Of a stretch of DNA of 64,000 bases, positions 56,201 through 64,000 are shown one piece after another. Made by a program: the position numbers and the translations under genes. Below the pieces are notes generated by a model, which saw only the letters and a list, made by a program, of their open reading frames with translations, ran no database searches and was not told where the DNA came from. How positions within the stretch are numbered: the first letter of the stretch is position 1; each line of letters starts with the position of its first letter. The stretch is from Symbiodinium natans (Eukaryota; Sar; Dinophyceae; Suessiales; Symbiodiniaceae), in contig CAJNDS010002253.1 in NCBI GenBank assembly GCA_905221605.1, positions 408,904 through 472,903 on the forward strand, in the 5' to 3' direction.

Positions 56201-56678
56201 CCACGGCAGCGGCCTCAGATCGCGCGTTGCATCCAAAAAGACCCCTTTCATCTTTCGGGCCTGCGTTGACCCTTGCGCCTTCCTCCGCCAGCCCCGCCTA
56301 AGCGTCCAAAGGGTTATGGTGAGTGACGAGTCAACGAGATTACCAAGACTGAGACGACCACATGTACCACGCCTTTGCGACTGAGAGTGGATGTGTCTTA
56401 GGCAGCCGAGTGTCTCCAACATGGCTGGAGCGGCCCTGAGCTGGAAGATGCAGCGACACAAAGAGCGCAGAAATGCATTTACAAGGAACTTGTGTGGCCC
56501 ATCGCCATCTTTCGCGGCCTTGCTAAGGATGACGGGTTCCGAGCCCCCGGAGGTGGGGGGCAAGATGCTGCGCACGCAGGAACTGCTTAGGCAAGATTCA
56601 TTGGCACAGAAACTTGCGCGTGCCAGCCTTCCGCTGAAATGCTCCAAGAGATCGCAAAGTACGGAGCGCCGCCACTGA
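53240..56678 (+). CDS. Protein kinase (multi-exon), Gly in place of Arg in the HRD motif
   Basis: Exons: 53612-53647 VEKKTNLQVAIK (ATP-binding Lys; GC donor); 53698-53760 LLKSKFENKHELKQSLREAA (helix C); 53824-about 53891 VELHASIPRHKNVLELLYSE; 54248-about 54350 YCEKEVRNCASQLV; about 54470-54508 LHGDIKPHNFLLF (catalytic loop); about 54927-54990 FAVQLCDFGFAEHPDQ (DFG); 55861-55907 YSFNLDMFGIGLILF (GC donor); 55955-56020 LLAGYAPFEPPSVFNQPEF (GC donor AG|GCA); 56126-about 56215 YWCHVSPSCRELVAQLL, then RPTAAA. Phases fit at the last three junctions. Ser/Thr kinase subdomains II to XI are represented except the glycine loop and APE segment, not found. HGD replaces HRD. An upstream exon (about 53240-53350, ELLNPVNQAILQSQACERF) and a downstream one (56405-56678, MAGAALSWKMQRHKERRNAF, stop TGA) may be its ends. 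Substrate unknown. Confidence 0.85.
54176..54240 (+). repeat. Short tandem repeat, about 15-16 bp unit
   Basis: GCTTCCGCCGTGT twice, then GCTTCTGCGTTGTGT twice, just upstream of the acceptor of the kinase exon at 54248. Confidence 0.8.
54990..55060 (+). repeat. 12-bp tandem repeat next to the kinase DFG exon
   Basis: About six copies of TTTGCGAAGCCT begin immediately after the exon's last recognisable codons (PGG followed by CTTGCGAAGCC). The repeat seems to have expanded from the exon-intron border itself. Confidence 0.9.
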
Positions 56679-57488
56679 CCAGCGCCGGAAGCCTCGGGCA
56701 CACTGAGCACGCATCCTCCTACGCCGCACGCATCCGCACAAGATCGCACAAGCTGTGGTGTGACACATACTGACATACTTGAGGGTTCAGTGCAAATGAT
56801 GTTGTCAATTGTGGTACCTGTAACTTGGGGAACGCCAAGGTCCAGTTTTGGCCTGCGGGTCGTATTCCGTCCAAGGAGTGGCAGAAAAGCTGTGGCCTCA
56901 GACAATCTCAGGGGCCTCTCAGCCTAGGCGGTGCCTGCATGTAGCACTCTCGAGTTGCGCGCGACAGGTTATGCCAACCTGGCGGATGCTTTTGGCGATT
57001 CCTTGGTTCCCGATTCGCCAACAGCAGCTTAGTGGGGGGCTTCCCGAATTCGTTAAACTTCAGGCATTTGTGACCTGACATTTTCTTGGTTATCTGCGCG
57101 CGAATGCTGCAACACGCCCACTGACTCAAGTGACACTCGGAGATTCGTAGAATCCGGCATAGCTAAGTGACCCCTCACTCTTCAAGTTCCCCCTAATTTC
57201 TCACTGAAGGCCCTGATGGCAGGTGACCAGTCTCCGAAGGTAAACTTGTCAGGGGCAAACTGCAATGCCTTATATTTTGACCATATTCACGTATGACGCA
57301 CAAAAAAAGGAAGCCGCCCTTCAGTCCTCAGATGCGAGTTGGGCCTGAACATGATCCGTGGATATCCATGGGAAGGCTTCTTCAGCCTGAGGCTTGAGGG
57401 TGTTCCGAAAATAAGGAATCAGTGGAGAGGGAGGCCGGGAGGCAGAAGAGCTTTCGAGAAAGTCGTCGTGGAGGTCGCCGTCGTAGTA
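56679..57488. other. Intergenic, nothing seen
   Basis: No coding-like frame or structural feature was noticed before the TAG array. Confidence 0.3.
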
Positions 57489-57491
57489 ATC

Positions 57492-57535
<44 letters not shown>

Positions 57536-57536
57536 C

Positions 57537-57571
<35 letters not shown>

Positions 57572-58299
57572 GAGTAGTAGTAGTAGTAGTAGTAGTAGTA
57601 GCAGTAGTAGCAGTCTAGTTGTTTACTAGTAGTTTACTCGTAGTATGCTAGTAGTAGACTAGCATGAAATGAATGAACGGAAGAAGACCAAAATGGTATT
57701 ACAAAGGGCGCTAACAAGGAATTCATATGGCGCCCATATGAAAATTGGCGAACGAACTCATGAACGTAGTGAAAGAACGTAGTGCGCGTGCCAATAATGA
57801 ATTCATTTCATGCACGCTTTTAATATGAAATGAACGGAATGGGTGCGTGAAAGAGGTTTTGCATTATGCGCTTGACTTTATTCATAGTATTTCTACGGGC
57901 CAAAACAAAGATCCTTGTAGTAGACTGGTAGTAGACTTGTAATAGACTTGTAGTAGACTCTAGTAGTATACTAGTAGTATACTAGTAGTATACTAGTAGT
58001 ATACTAGTAGTATACTAGTAGTATACTAGTAGTATGCTAGTAGTATACTAGTAGTATACTAGTAGTATACTAGTAGTATACTAGTAGAACACTCGTAGTA
58101 TACTAGTAGTGTTCTAGTAGTATAGTACGAGTAGTACGAGTAGTACGAGTAGTACGAGTAGTACGAGTAGTACGAGTAGTACGAGTAGTACGAGTAGTAC
58201 GAGAAGTACGAGTAGTACGAGTAGTACGAGTAGTACGAGTAGTACGAGTAGTACCAGTAGTACAAGTAGTACGAGTAGTACGAGTAGTACGAGTAGTAC

Positions 58300-58349
<50 letters not shown>

Positions 58350-58419
58350 CTAGTACTAGTAGTAGTAGTAGTAGTAGTAGTCGTAGTCGTAGTCGTAGTA
58401 GTCGTAGTAGTAGTAGTAG

Positions 58420-58492
<73 letters not shown>

Positions 58493-58540
58493 CAGCAGCA
58501 GCAGCAGCAGCAGGAGGAGTAGTAGTAGTAGTAGTAGTAC

Positions 58541-58574
<34 letters not shown>

Positions 58575-58587
58575 CGTAGTCGTAGTC

Positions 58588-58628
<41 letters not shown>

Positions 58629-58640
58629 CGTAGTAGTACC

Positions 58641-58694
<54 letters not shown>

Positions 58695-58788
58695 CGTAGT
58701 AGTCGTAGTAGTCGTAGTAGTAGTACTAGTTTTAGTACCAGTAGCAGAAGTAGTAGTAGTTGTAGTAGTTAGTACTAGTACCAGTACC

Positions 58789-58823
<35 letters not shown>

Positions 58824-58824
58824 C

Positions 58825-58856
<32 letters not shown>

Positions 58857-58862
58857 CAGTAG
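57489..58862. repeat. TAG/AGT trinucleotide array with higher-order 11-bp and 9-bp blocks
   Basis: (AGT)n at 57489-57620. A unique stretch (57660-57900) follows, with a few TAGTAGACT units after it. An 11-bp unit TACTAGTAGTA runs through 57960-58115. A 9-bp unit AGTACGAGT runs through 58127-58298. (AGT)n with AGC and CGT variants then runs to 58862. The + strand is full of TAG stops; the minus strand reads poly-Thr/Tyr/Leu artefacts. Confidence 0.95.
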
Positions 58863-59735
58863 GAGGGAAGAAGCATGCCTATGGCAGCCCATAGCCTTGC
58901 GCTGTATGGGGCTACTTCGCTCCTCTCACTTGCCGAGTTGGCTTGCCGAGTTGGAGCGCTTCATGAACGGTTGCCGCCGAGACAATTATTCAGCATGCCA
59001 TGACCAGCCCATGGGCTCAAGAAATAGTGTTTAGATCCGCGTCTTCTCATGTACAAATCCAGTTGTACAACGCAAACCTAGCGTGCCGGCTGCTGTCCAG
59101 GACAGTTGCTGTTGAGTTTCCATCTAGAGTCGAGCTGCCTGGCTAGCAGGATTCGAAGAAGATGTCAACTAACCTACCAGAGGCTGGATCAACATGTGGC
59201 ACATGTGTGGTGCATCTTGGTACTAGTACTTGTTGTCTTTGCCTTCTTTGGCCCTCAGATCTCTGGCTCCAGATCTCCGGAAGTCGCGGGCACAGCTTCG
59301 TTTTGGTTTGATCAGCCTGATTCCTTTCTGACTGCATCACGCTAGGGCCGAAGCCTGAAGAAGAACTCTGTGAATTCGAAGTTCTTGCCCACCTCACAGG
59401 CGGCCCCGACACGCTTTCGTGCGCTAGATGCACGTTGATGCACGACGTGATTGCATGATCTTGCATGTGCATGCACTGCATTCAGTGCATGCGCGAATGA
59501 TACACTCATGCTCGCGTGGTGTCACTCAGGCTCGCTTTGGTTACCTTGGTCATTTGTGCCTTCACAACTCCAAGGAGTGCCCTCTCGGGAGAGTTGCGAG
59601 AAATTGCGCAAGATCATTTCATGATGGGGGGCTGTTTGAGATAACAGGATGACCCAGCAGAAGCTTTGCGAAATATTACCGCCCTAGATGCTCCAAGCTT
59701 TCTGCCTAATGCCGCAGCCTGAGTAAGTACGTTTC
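58863..59735. other. Intergenic, nothing firm
   Basis: A short run TGCATG-rich palindromic stretch (59426-59490) is the only notable pattern. Confidence 0.3.
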
Positions 59736-59789
59736 GTGCAAGCGATTTGTGGTACTCTGCCTCTGCGGTGCACAGGGCCGAGCATGTCC

Positions 59790-60022
59790 ATGCCACTTTC
59801 AGAAGGTCATGACGCTGCAGCGCGCGTCGACGCCGTGGCAATACAATACGCCCTGCCGAACTTTGGAGGCCGTGGCGTGGCAGTCGCATGGCTTCGGCCC
59901 ACTTCGGGGTTCTGGCGAGCCGAGTTCGCCTTTGAGGCAGCCTGCGCCGATGAATCGGCACAAGGCCAGCTTGTCGCACCTGTGTTCAAGAGACTCTTCC
60001 TTCAGTGTGGCTCTTGCACATA
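59790..60022 (+). CDS. Exon candidate, function unknown
   Basis: The frame reads ARVDAVAIQYALPNFGGRG, then VAWLRPTSGFWRAEFAFEA, ending at TAA 60020-60022. Codon makeup is coding-like and less so in other frames. No domain is recognised, and splice borders were not fixed. Confidence 0.35.
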
Positions 60023-60919
60023 ACTGGCAGCTGAACCGTGCTCCATTTTCAAGTCGTGAGTCATGACTCTTTCTCACGAAACACGCTATTGAGGTCTTTC
60101 TCTCTTTTCCGAGAGTACTAACATCCTGTCCTTCGGGCTTTGAAGGAATCTCCAAGCCGTGCCTTCTTGCTGTCGAGAATGACTCGTATCTCAAGATCAA
60201 TCTCTCAAGGAGAGCAACTTTTGATTGCAGGCCTGTGACAGTTTTCAGACGCCGGGAATGACCTGGAAGTACAAGCAAGGCAATCGCACCTGCATGCCTC
60301 CACAGTTGGCCCAGCACACAACTACTGCAATCAGGCCCGAGAAAAACTTGAATCCAAGCACGCCCCGGAAAATCCCACGCTGCTGGTGCGGGCTCCCGCG
60401 ATGCATGTTTCAACGAGAAGCGCATAAGACTTAGCAAGGCTCATTATAGGCATCACAGGCTGAAGGGAGTGGGATCACAGGCGAAGCCGAAGCGAGGTCC
60501 TTGTCGCCCTCGAGAGGCCGGATGCGAGTGCTTATTGCACCAGGCATTGCGTCAAGCTTATGTGCCAACCCATTCTCCCATTCTAAGCCCCAATCTCTAA
60601 GCCACTCCAAGCACATCCGAAGCCCTGCTCAGAACACTCGGAGTCGACTGAGAACATGCGAGCGCAGCTTTGCCGCTCCTGGCTGCACAGCATAGCAGAT
60701 CACGGCAGCATGTGCACTATTTTGGAGCAACTGTTGAGCCACACAGGCAGCAGCATACACGCGTGTAGTTGCTGGAAACATGTTCACTGATCTTGCACTC
60801 ATCACGATCACTGATACTTGGCGAGTGGTACTATTACGCTTTGTGTTCATTATCGGATACTAGAATATCTTAGCGCAGGCTCCTGTGCTTTGCAGCGGGA
60901 ACAAAGAGGGAACATTGGT

Positions 60920-61310
60920 CGGTGAAGCCTCATGGTGGGTCCTTCAGCGCTTCGCAGCCGGACTGTTCATGCGAGGGCAAAGGAGCGCCCTCGGAAGCAT
61001 GCAAGGCCACCCAGAAGCTTCCACTGGTGTTTCACGAGATATCTGTACGGAACGGCCCGATGTGTTCAGCACTCAGGTCGGAAAGGTGGACAAGTTGGAG
61101 GGTGTTGTGGGGGCCATACTGTCTCGAACGCACATCCTTGAATGCAGTCCAGCAGTGCTTGCTTGCAGCTTCTTCAGAAGGTCATCCTGTCGGTATTTCT
61201 ACTTCTGGCCTTGGCGGCGGTTGTCGTAAGCACCGTCTTGGCCAAGGAGGCAGCGCTTGTGAAGCAGGAGTGGCGTAGTTTGGGAGAAGCCCAAGCTGCG
61301 CTGCTTAAGT
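60920..61310 (+). CDS. Exon(s) of a membrane protein, function unknown
   Basis: After acceptor CTTCAG (61177) the frame reads KVILSVFLLLALAAVVVSTV, a clear single membrane-spanning segment, then LAKEAALVKQEWRSLGEAQ, a charged helix. An upstream stretch (61076-61120, VGKVDKLEGVVG, after an AG) may be the preceding exon. No family is recognised. Confidence 0.4.
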
Positions 61311-62380
61311 GCTTTTGGATGACATGTTTCTGTGGAGCATGGCAGGGCTCGCTTCAGAGCGTTTTGGCCTCGCCTGCCCTTGGTATACTGGGAGTGTGTG
61401 CAGCTGAGCATTCCCACCACACGAGGGTGTGCGAGAGCCACTGAGCCACTGAGTTCATGTGCCGTGCAGAGCAGTGAAGGCCAGCTCCTGCCCTTGATGC
61501 CAGCCTGGCAAGGGGCTCAGGCAGCCTGAGATTTTGGAAGCATTTGACAAGCTTTGGTGAGATGTCGTTGTGCTCATTCATCCATGCATCTCGCACGAGG
61601 TGAGATTCAACACTTCGCAGTGAGCATTGTCTCACCGTTGAGACGGGCTGCGCTTGGGTTTCCGAGATGCATAGAACATGTTAATGGATCAGATGCAGCC
61701 GATGGCAAGATGCTAATCGGCGAATCTGTTAATGGACGGCGCTACGATCGCCATTCGCAGCAACGTGTTCCAGCGAACATGTCCCTTCGCATGATCCATG
61801 CACGAGTACCGACCGCCGTTAGTAGTGTCACGTGGTCTTTGTCTGTTATGTGTATATCTGAGCCATGGCCTGGCTAAGTTATCCTGAACCTCTTACCATA
61901 AACCCTAGTCCGGCAACCCTAAATCCTCAGGTGTCAGGCTTAGAATTGTATGTGGCCCGCTTTTAGCTTCGATGGGGTTGCAAATGCAACTCCTAGCCCC
62001 AAAAGCGCTGACAGGATCAATTTACTAAGGGGACCAAGGCTCCGAACCCCCACCTCGACCCCATCTCAGCCCTCAAACATAGAATGTGGAGAAGTTCCAG
62101 CAAAAACTCGGTCAAAACGTGACTGAGACCCGAACATTTTTCGGCTTTTAGAAGACATATGTTGGCTTCTCGAAATTATGGTCCTTTTTGGCGTCCTTAT
62201 TCCAAGGCGGCCCCTCTTATTTATGGTACCTTAACGGGACCAGAATGTAGCGAACTGACCATGTACATATACATATATATATATGCACATACACACAACA
62301 TGCGTAATTCTCACCTTGAAGCAGGTGGAGGCAGCCAAATGCTGAAGTCCACCAGCAAAAAGGCCTGATTACATTGCTCC
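61311..62380. other. Intergenic or intronic, nothing firm
   Basis: A degenerate telomere-like patch (AAACCCTAGTCC..AACCCTAAATCC) occurs at 61899-61927, and a TATATATA tract at 62270-62284. Confidence 0.3.
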
Positions 62381-62384
62381 TTGC

Positions 62385-63290
62385 TGCAGCTGCAGAAGTT
62401 GCAGACAAATGGCAGCAGGCGATTTCATCTCAGGCACCAATGCCTGCGAACTATGCAAGGGCCTAGGTTGCCGGATGTCTTATTGGCGGCTTCTGCAGCT
62501 CCTTTGCTATGCAAGCCAAGAAGTCAGTCGGCAAGTTGGCTGCGTTTGGTTGGTTCCGTCTCCTTGCTTCACGATGTCCCCTGCCATTGTCACTCCTGCA
62601 GCCTCTGCTCTTGGCGCGTTTTTGTTGGGTGCCTCATGTTGTACAAGAAGCCGGCGGACAGGACAGCATTCAATCGAAGACACGGTAATCTAACTTAGTC
62701 AGATGCCTTTATTCCTGTCAGTTGCACTCCTAGGTCCGGAGGATTCGTCGGAAAGCGCAGCTGTCCAGAAGTGCTAACGACCATAGGCAGGGCAAAGTCG
62801 TTCGTGGGTTATTTATATGCCGCTTATGGACATGAGACTGGCAGGCAACAGATAGCCGACTTAAAAATGTTGGCTGACTCTGCAGCTCGGAGCGAGATAG
62901 CCACAGCTTTTGCCATCAACTCCGATGTCCTCTGGCATGACAGCACGACGGTCTGACAGACATTAAGGCCAGCCGCTCCGGCAACGTTTACCAGGCTTTA
63001 CAGGTCCACGGACGCGATTGCACGAGCGCCGAGTCGACTCCGGCACTCCTGTTCCTCTCCTGCAGGCCTATCACAAGATGGGGGTCGTCTTCGACAACCA
63101 GGCCATGTATCCGGAGGCATGGTGCATGACAGTGCATGACCGTGCATGATGGTGCCTTCACAGGGATGCAGTCGGACATGCAGTTGGACTTGCTGGATGG
63201 TCTCAGGCCGTCCAGAAGTACAAGCAGTTCTTGGCCTTGTGCATCACCTCGAAGAACACTCAGGGTGAGGCGCTGCGTCTTTGCCATGGA
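62385..63290 (+). CDS. TPR-type protein, partial set of exons
   Basis: About 62388-62458 reads AAEVADKWQQAISSQAPMPA. 63066-about 63119 (acceptor CTGCAG) reads AYHKMGVVFDNQAMYPEA, the consensus turn of a tetratricopeptide repeat. 63216-about 63287 (acceptor GTCCAG) reads KYKQFLALCITSKNTQGEAL, the next repeat's first helix and the Gly-Glu-Ala-Leu of its second. The style resembles TTC-type proteins with 'GD.xGEALA' repeats. TPR domains are protein-binding scaffolds. The gene probably continues in both directions; the 3' part was not found before a minus-strand exon at 63872. Confidence 0.55.
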
Positions 63291-63796
63291 CCGAGCAGCC
63301 GCCCTTTTCAGTGCTCTCGTCTCCGCACGCTTTCCGATTCTCCGACCTTACTTTACTCGCACCCCTTCCTTCACACATATTCAAAGCTTCGGAAGTAGAT
63401 GTTTATGTCGGGGCATTGCTGTCCAGGTTTCGGGTTGGACGCTCCAGGTGACGTCTGACAAAATAGACTAGTAGCGGGGGACCGCCTAGCCCAAGTATAA
63501 CCCAACTAACGGAGGGGGCTCTTGTCACACTTTCAAGCAGCCACGCAAGAATGAGATTCTTCGAATTTTGAAGTGATGCTCGATCTATTCTGACTTCTGC
63601 CTCGACATGTGATCCTGGGCAACTTTGCGTTTCAAGTGGTCTGAATGGCTGGTGCTGGTTACTTTTTTTCTGACATATGGTGGATTCGACAGGCATTGGC
63701 ATACAACTGCCTGGGCATTGACTGCTTCAAGATGGGCCGGCGCCTGTGATGTCAGACGAAGATCCTTGAGCAGCAGCAACTTTGCGTGACCCTGGG

Positions 63797-63872
63797 CCCT
63801 GCTCAGTTTGCTCAAAATTGAGACAGACTTGTCATCAAGCTCATTGTTCCCAAGAGTGATTCCCTGCATCTC
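63797..63872 (-). CDS. Leucine-rich-repeat (RNI-type) exon on the minus strand
   Basis: Read on the minus strand, acceptor ACTCAG is followed by EMQGITLGNNELDDKSVSIL, then SKLS, and a GC-type donor (CAG|GGCC or AGG|GCCC). The LxNNxLDDxS pattern is that of ribonuclease-inhibitor-like repeats. It is the only well-supported minus-strand exon in the window. Confidence 0.5.
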
Positions 63873-64000
63873 CTGAGTATGCCAACAGATACAATACAGT
63901 GAACACAGTGTACATGTAGGCATCTACAACTCATGTGCATCGCCATTGGCACCTTTACATGCGTATTTTCTCAGCCATGGCCTACCGTGTGAATGGACTT

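Noticed and set aside
58356-58892. 178-codon minus-strand ORF of poly-Thr/Leu/Tyr
   Set aside because: Produced by the TAG trinucleotide array.

Overview
The window reads as nuclear DNA of a dinoflagellate; genus cannot be told from sequence alone. Four signs point there. (1) A retroelement combines a tyrosine recombinase, a Gag-like protein, a C5-cytosine DNA methyltransferase and a reverse transcriptase/RNase H. DNA methyltransferases inside retrotransposons are published for dinoflagellates (de Mendoza and colleagues, 2018). (2) Host genes are split into short exons whose introns often start with GC and carry AGG at both ends. (3) There is an 18-nt match to the 3' part of the dinoflagellate spliced leader. 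(4) There is a CCCTAAA telomere-type tract. Simple repeats are very abundant. Nothing bacterial, plasmid-like or CRISPR-like was seen.

Bases 1 to about 7,800 are one GC- and CpG-rich retroelement on the + strand, running off the left edge. The order is recombinase C-terminus, an unrecognised ORF, Gag-like ORF, methyltransferase, RT/RNase H, then two identical 144-bp direct repeats 123 bp apart. A 758-bp element with 21-bp terminal inverted repeats and a TA target duplication sits inside the methyltransferase frame. Several other frame breaks suggest a decaying copy or sequencing indels.

From 7.9 to 16.5 kb an unrecognised multi-exon host gene contains long CA-type arrays and two families of tandem 'core-spacer' repeats (1,000 and 806 bp periods). 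A telomere-like block lies at 17.3-17.6 kb. Further + strand genes follow: a TPR-like gene (17.8-20.1 kb), an SH3-like/TPR/alpha-beta hydrolase gene (23.5-27.3 kb), 3' exons of the ribosome-biogenesis nuclease NOB1 (28.0-31.1 kb), a leucine-rich-repeat gene with one repeat per exon (32.2-37.1 kb), a RING-H2 gene (46.4-48.1 kb), a protein kinase gene (53.2-56.7 kb), a membrane-segment exon (61.2 kb) and a TPR gene (62.4-63.3 kb). One LRR-type exon at 63.8 kb is on the minus strand. Between them lie a G-run minisatellite (41.6-42.9 kb), a 279-bp palindromic element (44.8-45.0 kb) and a 1.4-kb TAG array (57.5-58.9 kb).

Exon calls were made by eye from reading frame, splice phase and recognised motifs. 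Gene spans are approximate, many exons are surely missed, and most products have no assigned function. The host genes share no evident pathway; the coherent system here is the retroelement.
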